Part shown: positions 54,400 to 64,000 of the stretch, one piece after another
Layout of the letters: each line of letters begins with the position of its first letter
Numbering within the stretch: position 1 is the first letter of the stretch
DNA from: Pezicula radicicola
Taxonomy: Eukaryota > Ascomycota > Leotiomycetes > Helotiales > Dermateaceae
DNA length: 64,000 nt
Direction: 5' to 3'
NCBI GenBank assembly: GCA_003008705.1
Contig: PDUO01000052.1
Location: 254,130 to 318,129, forward strand
The notes under the pieces: model-generated
Seen by the model: the letters and a program-made list of their open reading frames with translations, nothing else
Databases searched by the model: none
What the model was told of the DNA's origin: nothing
Program-made: the position numbers and the translations under genes

Positions 54400-54860
54400 A
54401 TATATTAACATCGAGCAAAAAAAAACCCAACTAATACTATTGAGGCCTAGCTTCGTATTATACGCTTCGGAAGAGCTCTAGCTCTCTACTAAGTCAACTA
54501 TACCGTCCTCAACAATAGACGCCGAGACTCGCAGAGAACTCGAGGAAGAATATCGGCGATAAGTAGACATGAACTATAAATTAGTGGATTGTCAAGTAAT
54601 CTAAGCTATCGAGAGGTATAATACGGTATCTAAGAGCTCCTTAGAAGTATAGACTACTAATATTTCTTTGGCCGAAACCTGGGGATAAATCTAAGAGGAA
54701 GAATATAAACAACAAGCCCTGTAGTAGCTGATCACGGAAATTACTCAACTTAGAACTAATACGGTAGATATTTTTAACAGCCTAGAATCCGGAGCGGTAG
54801 AAGAGGGAGAGGAAGAGGAAGAGGAGCGAGCCAGGCCTTTATCTATTGTACAACAATAAG
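54400..54860 (+). pseudogene. RIP-damaged coiled-coil ORF
   Basis: One plus frame reads TKSTIPSSTIDAETRRELEE, EYRR, VDMNYKLVDCQVI, AIERYNTVSKSSLEV, TTNISLAETWG, LITEITQLRTNTVDIFNSLE and an acidic run, broken only by TAG or TAA at places where Gln would suit. No frameshift is needed over about 300 bases. This is the pattern expected when RIP changes CAA/CAG to TAA/TAG. It may be the lost C-terminal part of the preceding gene or a separate gene. Confidence 0.5.
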
Positions 54861-56779
54861 ATTATTATTCTATTTTAAACCTAAAATGTCCTAGTCGAGA
54901 GAAGTTTACTACTACTACTTTCCGAACCCCTTCTCCTTTATTCTCGTACCTAGGCTAATAATAACTACAGCCTCCTAGCCCTAGTTTCTTTTTAATCTTA
55001 TTGCTAGGGCCTAATATAAATATCCCTCCAGATATCCCTCTCCGTATAAACAAGCTATACCTATAACTTCTATAGCTACTACTACCGCCTAGCCTCTAGC
55101 TTCTAAACCCTAGGCAGGAGTTACTACTAGCTATATATCTAGTAATTCCCCCCTCCTAAGACTATTAAAATCTAAGTATCTATACCTCCCTAACTATTCT
55201 AGGTAGCTTTTCTATAGGTCCTCCTCCGCCTATAGTAAGGGAGAGCTCTACTAGTACCTCCTTATATAATAGACCACTAATACCTTTCCTATTCCTATTA
55301 TAAGGGATGATAATCTAAGGAAAGCTATAGTACCTAGGAGGAGGAGGATAGTAAGGCTTGTACTACCTACCTCGATCTCGCTCTGTAAAGCTATAGGGGG
55401 GTAGTAAACCTAAGACCAAAAATCCTCAGCTATTATCTATAATAGTAGTAGAAGCTATAGAGGTAACAGAAGGATAAGATAGAAGTATATTTATACCAAC
55501 TAAGAGTTCTTCTTTAGCTCCTTTATATATAAGGAGTCTTAGTTCTTCTATATTAGGAGAGGAGACTACTTCTGATATAAGTATAATAGTATCTTTTATA
55601 GATATATAGCGGGAGGTAGAGATATAGAGTTGGTTTAAGAGGTAGATAGCTAAGTTAATAGAGAGGATTTAATTAAGTTATAACTTTTTACATTATTTAG
55701 GTAAGAGGGGTAGGATATTTAACTTTTGTATAAGTGAAAGTAAGGGTAATAAGGGTAAGGGTAAGGGGGGAGGAGATATAGAGAGGGATTATATATAGTA
55801 CTATTAGGTCGAGTTACTAGACTTGTTTTTTCTTAGAGATAAAGAGGGAGGGAGGGAGAGAAGGAGAGACGAGATTGTAAATAAGGATTTTTTGATTTTT
55901 TTTTTCTTTCTCTTAAAGGGCTAGGTTGGTTTCCTTCTTAGTAGGTATTATTAATTAATCTAGTTACTATAGTCTATATATTATATTAATTGTTTTATAT
56001 TATATATAGTATAAGAAAGAAAGGCTTTATTAGTTTATCTATTAATTAATTAAAATAGAAAAAAAGTAAAATATATTTATAAGTAAGTTAAGCTAAAGAC
56101 TATTGTAGTCCCTAAGCTATAGTATCTATCTAGTATATATTTATAATATAAGGTATAAAGATATAACGGTACTTACTATTTAATATATTATTATATAACT
56201 ACTACTAGGATAAGTTCTAACCCTAAACCTAAATAGTTCTTCTTCTTCTTCTTCTTTTCTTAGCAGAGAAGAATATACCTGTAGTTACAACAAGTAACTA
56301 CAATTACCCTCGTTTAGTACGTTCCTAGTGTATTATACTTCCTAATACATAATATTCAGCAGTAGAGGAGGTATATCTACTTAACTCGGCCATCGAATAA
56401 TAATAAGTATACTAGCTGAAATCCCTAACTAGTAGTAGACTAAGCAGAGAAGATCCTCTTATTATTAGCTCTAACGATAGAAATCAAGTGGTGCTCGCTT
56501 ATAAGCGAGGTACTTATTATTAGCGATAAAGGATAATCAATCTCTATAAGTATATACCTCAAGGGGGTACAAGAAGGGAGGGAAGAGTATTTACTCTTAT
56601 AGTATTAATAAGTACAATACTATATCAAAAATCCGTAATCCTGCCTACCTAAAAATGGTTGTAAAGTAATAATAAGATTAACGATTATCCTAAACTAGAG
56701 CGTCCGTAATCGTACTCAGATGGAAAACCTTCAACTGTGTGTCTCTTACCCGTATCTCAATTTCCGTACCCCGGCGATC
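54861..56779. other. AT/pyrimidine-rich tract, no gene
   Basis: Nearly 2 kb of low-complexity sequence: CTAC-rich on the left, purine-rich in the middle, AT-rich on the right, including TTCTTCTTCTTCTTC at about 56237. Stops in all frames. RIP-affected repeat sequence is likely. Confidence 0.5.
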
Positions 56780-57856
56780 CTACTCAATCTTCTCTTGCAA
56801 CGCGGCCGCAAGATCCTCAGACGCCCTGCTCAACTCATCTTCCGTCTCGTTCCCCACCACATGGCCCCCATCATTATCTGGGAAACGACCACGTTCCGCT
56901 ATCTCAACAAACAAGCTCCGCAGGCCTGCCATCGCTGGATATCTTGAAGGCTCAGAGGATGAAGCATGTTGCCCAGAAATTCCCCCTTCCGGTCGCTCAG
57001 CCTGCGCTTGTCGCAGTAGCGTAAGAATGCGACTGGCTCTGCTGGCGGGGCCACCCAATCCGAGATTCTGGAAGACGTTATTCTGTTCGCGGAGGAGCTC
57101 TTCGGTAGAGGCTAAGTAGTGCGCAATGCTGTGGAGAGATGCTTTGATGTGTTCTTTGTCTTTTCTTCTCTTCTCTTTCGGGGCTTGCGGCGATGTGCCT
57201 GGAATGGTGGGTAATGGCGTCGGCGATGGTGGTGGTGAGTTTTGAGGCGGGATTGGTTGTTGAAGAGACGGCTCTTTCTGGATTGTAGCTGCTGTTGGCT
57301 GAGTTGGCCTCAATAGTGGTTGGTTTTGTATTGAAGCTGTTGGTTGCGGTAACCTTTGCTTTGGTTCTCTCGTCCTTCTCGGCCCTCCTCTGCTGGCTAC
57401 TTCCGGTGCTTGTTGCATCTGAGGTGTTCTGGAATTTAGAAGCTTGAGTTAGTAAAATGGTAAAGCGAAGAGTGAAAAGGTATGTATATACGCCTCAATC
57501 GCCTTGTCTTTCTCCTTGCCCTTCCTTCGTGATTTCAGGTCCAACTTCACAAGCCGGATTAGAAGTTCCGCCTTGTTGCCGTTGGTCAACTCTCCTCTTT
57601 CCCTCAAAGTCTGTTTCATGTAGTTAACCGGCGCCGATACATTCCAATATTCTAGAGCTACATCCTCGATCTCTCTGCCTTCATCACCGGGATTGAATAG
57701 GTTCTCGTCCGAGAGGATGAGGCGGACACAGAGGGTAGGCTTTAGTGCTCCTTCGTGCTTAATGCCGCGATTAGTGAGGAGAGCACAAAGGGAAGCTACA
57801 TTTTCGTGTTCGTACGAGGGTTTTGGTGTCGGTGTAGTACTGGTTGACATAATCAT
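56780..57856 (-). CDS. SAP-domain-like protein
   Basis: Two exons (57856-57492 and 57428-56780) with a 63-nt intron in phase give about 337 residues. The N-terminal half has two SAP-like helix-loop-helix stretches: LCALLTNRGIKHEGALKPTL and MKQTLRERGELTNGNKAELL, followed by a basic LKSRRKGKEKDK. The C-terminal half is Pro/Gln-rich and then helical with a Leu-rich heptad-like region (EELLREQNNVFQNLGL). SAP motifs bind AT-rich DNA in chromatin and RNA-processing proteins. Its role is unknown. It is an intact gene amid RIP-like DNA. Confidence 0.65.
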
Positions 57857-59849
57857 AGGCGTAGTACGTCGTTGTGGGTAGAGAGAGAAATGAGAGAGGA
57901 TAGATACGCTCTGCTTCAAGTGTGAGGTGCGATATTCCGCTTATATACATAGATAGATATATACTACTCTGATACAAAGGTCAATACGTAAGTATATCTT
58001 GCAGCTGAAAAAAGGTTTCGTTTGTCCGAACTAAAACTGGTACAATTGAAGCTGAAACCCGGCCGAAGACTTTCCTTAGTGTCTTAGAGATCTCCGTCCG
58101 AGATATTAGTAGTGGTTGTATAAATTTAAGCAAGACCTGTTTTAAAGTTACCTCGTTGCCTATTAGAATTATCTAACTTGATTCCTATATATATATATTT
58201 ACTATTAGTTCTGTAATCTTTAAAAACATAAGCTAAATTAGAGACTCGGAGTTCCCTTACTCTTGTCTCTTTATTATATTAACCTCTTTATTATTAAGTA
58301 TAGAAATAGTGGTTGAATATTATATCTAGAGTCTTTACAAATAGAAGCTCAATTAGAGGCGTAGTTAGAAGTAATTATATTAGTTTACTTTACTATATAT
58401 CTAAAATTTATTGTTTGTACTTAATCTATCCTAATATTAGTAGAGCTCTTACATTTATTGTAATTAAATCCTGCCTTAGTCTTAAGGGTTATTAATAACT
58501 TAATCCGAATAATATTACTTTAAATCTTCATCTCTTACAAAGAACAAGAATATATATCTTTTCCCCTCTTAAGATCTATATAGATATATATAACCTTTCC
58601 CCTCTGAAATCTTAAGAAGTAAATTCTCCTTGTGATATCCTTCCTTCCTTCCTTCTTCTACAACCAAAAAAAGACCCTTTCTAGGATGTAGGGTAGAGAG
58701 CTGCAGATCTCTACTCTACATTTTCTCTAGGATGAAAGGTTATATACCTATCCAAATGAAGAGAGGAGGAGAAAAGGCGTAGACGAGCTTTATCTCTAGT
58801 ACTTTTCTTCTCTGTTTCTATAATAATATCTTGTAAGAACTTTCGTCCTCTCTCGTTCGAAACTCGCAGACTAATAGATTAGTAATTAGATTTCCACCAA
58901 GGCGATCAACCCTTTACACACTCTCTCTCTCTGCCGGTTCATGCCTTTCCTCTCGTATATCTCCAAATCCTCTCGTATATCTCAAAACAATAATACCTAA
59001 ACCCTTCGCTCTCTCCACTGCGAACAATATCACTCAAAACTTTTATCTCTCACAAAGAACAAGAACGAATGCATTTCTCCCTACTACGACCGATATCTCC
59101 TCCCCCCTCTCGCTTTTAAAGCAATATATACAACTCCGATCAAAACAACACCACCACTCGTGTCTATCGCAAAATTACATCTCATCCCTCTCCAAAAAAC
59201 AACGAAGACCTATTTATTAATACGCCTAGTCGTGTTGCCTCGCCGAAGAAAAATAAAAGAAAGAAAGAAAAACAAGATGTTCTTAGACGCCTTTAGGAAT
59301 ACTTGCTTCTCTTCTATTATCCTCAAACCTCGAAATACATTTACCCCACAAGTAATAATCGCATCATCGTCATGTTCTCTCATCTCGTCTAGTCATTATC
59401 ATCGTCTTTATTATCATCATTCTTTCGAGACAGCAGAACAGGTCTTTCTCTGCTCAGCTCACTAGCAGCAAGCAGCAAGCCACCTCTCTACACCTCATCT
59501 TCATACCCACCAAAAACTCCTTCTCAACTCTCTCTATCAGCTCGGCGCAGCAGCAGAAGCTACTACATTAGTCGGACGTTTTAGAGTTGCTAAACGCAAC
59601 TAATATCCTTTTAATTAGTCAAGTTCTTAGAGGAAGAAATCCTACCTACTAGAATAAATAGTCAACTAGTTAACAGGTTAGTTTATAGAGAGGCGAGGGG
59701 GCGAGAGGAATCAGTTAAGAGTATTACACTACTACATCTATCTCTCGAAAATGCAGTATATATATCTCTTTAAACTAGAGTTTTCACCTATCAAGGTTGT
59801 GGCTCTTTATAGATACATGGTTCTTTGGGATCAAGCCTTAATACTTGCT
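57857..59849. other. AT-rich and CT-rich stretch, no supported gene
   Basis: About 2 kb. The first part probably includes the SAP gene promoter. 58080-58560 is RIP-like. 58890-59560 is CT-rich with microsatellites (CTCTCTCTCTCTC). Open frames here lack coding character. Confidence 0.45.
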
Positions 59850-60450
59850 GAAGTCGTCGAAATCATCAAGGCCTAGGCCTGGGCCTAGTAACATGTCGAA
59901 GTTAGGGCCCAAGTCCAAGCCTAGGCAATGGCACGATGGAGAGAACAAGCTCGATTTCCCAGGGCCGCCTAGGGAAATCAAGTCGAGCCTACCCAAGGCC
60001 TCGTGGGCCCACAAGTCAAGAACTAGGCCCAGGCACGCCAGAGTTTCGTGGCCTTCCAGGCCCAAGCCCAGGCATGCTAGAGCCTTGTGGGCTCCCAGAA
60101 CCACCTCGAGAACCCTCCGATCCCACGGGCCTAGAGCCACGTCAAAAGCTCTCTAGGCACCTACCAGAACCACACCAGCGATCCTCTTCTTCCTCTTCTT
60201 CTTTCGGTGCTGCCAGAGCACCCCGCCGTTCCACGTCTCTTTCTACCGCTAGGGCAGCAGACCACCGATCTACAATGGGAGGGCATGATGGGTAGATGTG
60301 GGATTGGGTGATTGGTAATGGCAAGCACACAAGGGTCGATTAGGTGGTAAATAAGTCGTAGGCTATACAAGAGGGAGATCAAGGCAAGGGCAAGCACAAG
60401 GGCAAGGCAATGGCAAGCGCAAGAGCAATGGCAGAGGCAAGAGCCCAATG
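59850..60450. repeat. GC-rich degenerate repeat island
   Basis: 59860-60150 is built from imperfect GCCTAGG / GGGCC(C/T)A words and is open in several frames on both strands because of its composition. 60370-60440 is a loose tandem array of GGCAAG units. It stands out as a GC-rich patch in an AT-rich setting. The open frames are low-complexity artefacts. Confidence 0.55.
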
Positions 60451-61180
60451 GATGGAAACGTGAGGCTATTCAAAGCCTATAGCTGGCCCGGCCCGGCACT
60501 GGCCTGTCAACCCAACCTTCTAAAGTTAGCCTAGTGTCGGAATATAATACTATACGTTTCAGTCCGTTTTACTACATTTTTCGTGCCATAGCACGAGCTT
60601 AGCCTAAAGGGGACTAGCCCCTTGGTTTTAGTGGTTATAAGACTATATCTCTTATAGATAGTCTCCTTAGATAATAGTAACTAGCGGGTGCTTATAATTT
60701 AAGGGTCGCCGTGGAAAGGCGAAGGAATAAGAACTCTCGGGTTAGATTATATTAAATAGTGAGGAGATTTGGGACCGCAATATATAGGTGGCAATAGTAT
60801 TGATTGTGTTCGGTGATAATAACAACCACCTCTCTTTGTATGAATTCATGCAATCGGAAAGGTCTTTGCCATCCTTTGCTTGGTCAGCTATAACAACAGT
60901 AAGGTTTCGCAAGGTGAGGAATGCGACAAGAAGCATCAGGAGCTTTCATTGTCTTGGATCTAGGATTCAATGTCTTCATGGTTTTAATGTGCTCGCTATT
61001 GACTTTTATACAATTAATTGAATTGAGAGTTGGTGCAGATTCCATCACGTGCTCCGCCACAAGGCACAGCAAAGGAAGAATGATGCTGCCGACGTGTTTA
61101 CTTTCGTACCTCGTTGTTTCGAAGGCCATCTTCTATATCTTCTATACTTCTCTCTCTCTCTCTCTCTCCTACCGTGCACC
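60451..61180. other. Upstream region of the gene at 61181
   Basis: No gene supported. A pyrimidine tract (TCTCTCTCTCTCTCTC, 61151-61168) lies just before the ATG at 61181, as is common near fungal transcription starts. Confidence 0.5.
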
Positions 61181-62710
61181 ATGTTCTATTTACCAGCACC
61201 GTCAATCAACAACTATGGCCACTTCACTCTCGACGACGCCGGCGATAGATGCATCCCGCCGCCACGACAAAGGCAAGTCCGTCTCAAACCCCCGCGCGTC
61301 CTGTCATCTGATTTTATATCCTCACGTAGTTCCGCCGCCGCCGAGAACCTTTCTCTTTGTCCGCAGATCTTCTCGTCTGCAGATACAAAACCGCAGTCGG
61401 AGCTCTCCTCTATCACCTCTCAGGCCTCAACAACCTCCTCACCTCCACTACCTCCTGCATCGCCGCCAAATCCCAATATCCATCCCGATCCAGCCCCGGA
61501 TACAGATCCAGCATTCATTGACGCCCTCTGGTATACCGTTCGGCGCACGTGCAGCAACACCTCAAATCCCCTTCATCCCCTCCCTGCCATCATGACAGCA
61601 GCACCAGATTCCCCCAGCCCCGAAACTCTCTGGCAATATGGCATCAACATTCGCGACATCGATTATGGCACAGATTTCGTCGAGGGAATGCGCACTATTC
61701 TACCAATAGTCAATAACCGGCGAGATAGTAGCGTCGAGGCGTGGGGAGCAGCAGATATCAATGAGGATGCTGCTGCCAAGAAGGCTCGTCTTTTAGACTT
61801 GGCCACAGAGGCAAAGGATTTTGTTGGTCCACAAATCCCTTTCCGAACCTTCCACAGATTCATCAAGGAGAAGATATTCAACACCCGAGGAGTATGCCAT
61901 GAATTTGATCCCATCATATTCGAAGTCACTGGAAAAGGTTTCAACCTCCCACCAATCCTGAATTCAATTACGGCAACATCTGTGAGCAAGCAAAGTGTAT
62001 CACTATCCTCGACTAGAGGCCGCAAAGCTGTAAAAGGTCCAGGTACCGCCACTGGATGCCACAGAACCGACCCACGTCCACAGTCATCTAACGGTCTTCC
62101 AACTGTCTCGCTGTCAACAAGCAAGCTCAGCATCCCATACTCCTATTTCGACTTTGCCTATTTCATCAATGCTACCAATGCTTTCTCTCAAGATCTATCC
62201 GACGTCGCATTACAGGTCTTCGTTACTGAATCCTCCCCCGGAAAACCTCGAGCAACGTCACCTTTCCTAAGCGTCGCTTTCTCAGACATGCCGTATACTG
62301 GCGAGTCGAGCCAGCAGATGAAAGACCGCGTGACCTACAAGCTCGCTGTATATGGGGCTGTGGGACTTTACAACCGCTTCGAGCTTTCTGCGTCTGCAAA
62401 GCGAGCTCAGACGGAGAAGAAGTCTCTATATGAGGAACATTCGACCCTACTTCACTTTGGTGTGATGGTATTTGGGGGAAACATTACTGTTTATCGCTTC
62501 GAAGTGGAGGAGACCTCTACTAACATATGGACAGGTTGTACAATGAGAAAACTCTGCGCTGGCAGTATTACAACTTCTTCTGGCCTGTCCAAAGTTTTCC
62601 AGCACCTCGACATCATCTATGAATGGGGTGATTCGTTGTACGTTGAGTGGTTGAAGAAGGATATGAATTGTTTGATTGATAGCGACGTATTGAATTGCGA
62701 GGATAAGTAG
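61181..62710 (+). CDS. Unknown protein, about 509 residues
   Basis: Start chosen at the first ATG after the pyrimidine tract (MFYLPAPSINNYGHFTLDD); an internal ATG at 61592 (MTAAPDSPSPETLWQYGINI) is an alternative. The first 150 residues are Pro/Ser-rich and disordered. The later part looks folded: DIDYGTDFVEGMRTILPIV, FRTFHRFIKEKIFN, SIPYSYFDFAYFINATNAFS, LLHFGVMVFGGNITVYRFEV, and an acidic end. No lesion and no family recognised; the folded half may be a lineage-specific domain. Confidence 0.6.
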   Translation: MFYLPAPSINNYGHFTLDDAGDRCIPPPRQRQVRLKPPRVLSSDFISSRSSAAAENLSLCPQIFSSADTKPQSELSSITSQASTTSSPPLPPASPPNPNIHPDPAPDTDPAFIDALWYTVRRTCSNTSNPLHPLPAIMTAAPDSPSPETLWQYGINIRDIDYGTDFVEGMRTILPIVNNRRDSSVEAWGAADINEDAAAKKARLLDLATEAKDFVGPQIPFRTFHRFIKEKIFNTRGVCHEFDPIIFEVTGKGFNLPPILNSITATSVSKQSVSLSSTRGRKAVKGPGTATGCHRTDPRPQSSNGLPTVSLSTSKLSIPYSYFDFAYFINATNAFSQDLSDVALQVFVTESSPGKPRATSPFLSVAFSDMPYTGESSQQMKDRVTYKLAVYGAVGLYNRFELSASAKRAQTEKKSLYEEHSTLLHFGVMVFGGNITVYRFEVEETSTNIWTGCTMRKLCAGSITTSSGLSKVFQHLDIIYEWGDSLYVEWLKKDMNCLIDSDVLNCEDK

Positions 62711-62826
62711 ATGAAGAAGATACTACTGTAAGGTCATATTGGACAAAACAATCCGAATAGTTCGTGCCCTCTAAGTAGGTAGGCTAGCTAGATCAATTTG
62801 GTAGTCTAGTTCTTTATAAAAAGAAC

Positions 62827-63267
62827 ATGATGCATCTATCGAAACAATCTCACAAGCCCAAGACCCTTGATCCTTACGCGATACGAAATACACACAACAG
62901 CAGAGGAAGAAAGTATACGGGCTTGCAAAGTACACTACAAGCATTTGCAATACATGCCTTCAGAAGCTTGAATAACCCTTCGAGTTCTTCGATGTACGTC
63001 TTCAAATCCAAAAGCAAAATCATACTCATCAATACCGACAACCCTGTAGAGCTGTATAAGGGTATGCGGGAGGCGTGCTTGTCAGAGAAAGAGAGTAATA
63101 GTAGTATACAAGAGGTGTGCTTATTAAGGAGTGATAGTACTATGATAGCTCCAGCTCTAGGCTCAGGAGAGGAACTAATCGTGTCGGAATTAAGATACCG
63201 AGATGGCCGACTTAGTCTTCTTGAGCAAGACTTGGTCGAAGAGCCTATCGACGAAGCTTGTCCTTAG
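62827..63267 (+). CDS. Small hypothetical protein
   Basis: An ATG-started frame of 146 codons, basic at the start and acidic at the end (LLEQDLVEEPIDEACP), including a hydrophobic strand MYVFKSKSKIILINTD. It is 117 bases downstream of the preceding gene on the same strand. No family recognised and codon use is not decisive. Confidence 0.3.
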   Translation: MMHLSKQSHKPKTLDPYAIRNTHNSRGRKYTGLQSTLQAFAIHAFRSLNNPSSSSMYVFKSKSKIILINTDNPVELYKGMREACLSEKESNSSIQEVCLLRSDSTMIAPALGSGEELIVSELRYRDGRLSLLEQDLVEEPIDEACP

Positions 63268-63647
63268 GATTGTACGGCGAGTCACGGTTGCCATCCATGC
63301 ATCTTATAGAATTTAAATATTAACTAGAGCTTTTAGACTCGACGAAGTCTTAGATCCTCCTATCTACCCTAGATTATTAATATTATATAGGAGATATATC
63401 TAGAGGCTAAGGAGCTTTATCTGATAGTAGAGAGGACTATTCCTATCCCTCTCCTATAGGGATAAACTTTTATTAGTAGTAATTTTAAAGGTTAAGATGT
63501 TATAAATTTCTTTTATTTTTTAAATATTATTTACTTTATCTCTAATATAGATTTAAATATATCTTAGATTAACTCTTTAGTTATAATCTTTATTATTTAT
63601 TTACTTTATTATATAAAGTAATTTATAAATAAAAAGATGCTAGGCAG
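63268..63647. other. AT-rich RIP-like tract
   Basis: Very AT-rich, with stops in all frames. Probably mutated repeat sequence. Confidence 0.5.
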
Positions 63648-64000
63648 ATGACGGCACAACCAGCTACCGCCGACCTTGCCTATATTGGGGTTGAAGACAC
63701 TAAGGGTAGGAGATACAACGAATCCTTATCTGCTCCCTGTAATTTCACCTATCAGACCCCTAATTCTTATTCGGCTAGTAGTAGTAGCCTCCCTCCATTC
63801 TAGATCTATGAGAAACCTAAAACCAAGTCTTCTTCGACTCTAGAGTAAGATTGCAACCGGAGGCCTTGGATCTCTACTCGCTCTATAATGTCTGTATTGT
63901 ACTATTTGACCCCTCTATTGACTTCTGTCCATGAATACCTCATAGGTTGAGTTAAGTAGCAAGAGATCAAATACTTAACACTAACTTATCTACAACCAAC
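63648..64000 (+). pseudogene. RIP-damaged ORF cut by the right edge
   Basis: An ATG at 63648 starts MTAQPATADLAYIGVEDTKG and ends at TAG after 50 codons, but the same frame stays sensible to the window end (IYEKPKTKSSSTLE, DCNRRPWISTRSIMSVLYYL). The breaks are TAG, TAA, TGA and TAG, all one C-to-T step from CAG, CAA or CGA. A RIP-hit gene of unknown family is likely. Confidence 0.4.

Noticed and set aside
58920..59465. Ser-rich plus-strand frame near 59.2 kb
   Set aside because: CT-rich microsatellite context and no coding signal.
59838..60295. Gly/Leu-rich and Pro/Ser-rich open frames on both strands
   Set aside because: They arise from repeated GCCTAGG-type words and are low-complexity artefacts.
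60921..61595. 225-codon frame overlapping the gene at 61181
   Set aside because: Pro/Ser/Arg-rich shadow frame without motif; the overlapping frame continues for 509 residues with folded-looking sequence.

Overview
The window looks like accessory sequence from a filamentous ascomycete (Pezizomycotina; Leotiomycetes is a guess I cannot prove). The evidence is short 47-96 nt GT-AG introns, a HET-domain gene, a MYND-DUF4470 gene, a Zn2Cys6 regulator, STAND/NLR-type genes, and gene islands separated by very AT-rich tracts. In those tracts glutamine codons have become TAA/TAG, as repeat-induced point mutation (RIP) would do. No rRNA, tRNA, CRISPR array or telomere repeat was seen. One ambiguous base (50453) and several 1-nt frame changes near homopolymers suggest modest assembly quality, so some 'pseudogenes' may be sequence errors.

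Layout. 0-6.2 kb, minus strand: a partial unknown gene, a B-box/GTPase protein, a zinc-finger/patatin phospholipase lying in the same frame after one TAG, and a broken ATP-grasp gene. 8.1-10.3 kb, plus: a decayed P-loop kinase-like gene and an Asn/Asp-tRNA-synthetase-like gene, each with one in-frame TAG. 10.7-22.9 kb: two repeat families in nested inverted order around a HET gene, a C2H2 zinc-finger gene, an IFI6/IFI27-like membrane gene and a MYND-DUF4470 gene; a 455-bp Tc1/mariner-type MITE lies among them. 21-29 kb: two membrane proteins, an unknown gene and an FtsJ-like methyltransferase. 29.9-37 kb: retroelement debris and an inactive Ty1/copia element whose polyprotein carries five Zn2Cys6-type cysteine clusters between integrase and reverse transcriptase. 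40.5-47.4 kb: an intact P-loop GTPase, an NB-ARC remnant and a nearly intact 1355-codon NACHT STAND gene broken by a single TAG. 47.5-64 kb: a small duplicated cysteine-rich protein, a Zn2Cys6 factor, a frame-broken membrane protein, a SAP-domain protein, several unknown proteins and long RIP-like tracts.

The recurring theme is self/non-self recognition and signalling (patatin-GTPase, HET, GTPase, NB-ARC, NACHT) in a repeat-rich region where many genes are decaying. The most unusual items are the copia polyprotein with a zinc-cluster array, the B-box/GTPase/patatin architecture with a changed nucleophile elbow, the nested inverted repeats, and the repeated pattern of one TAG in an otherwise continuous frame.
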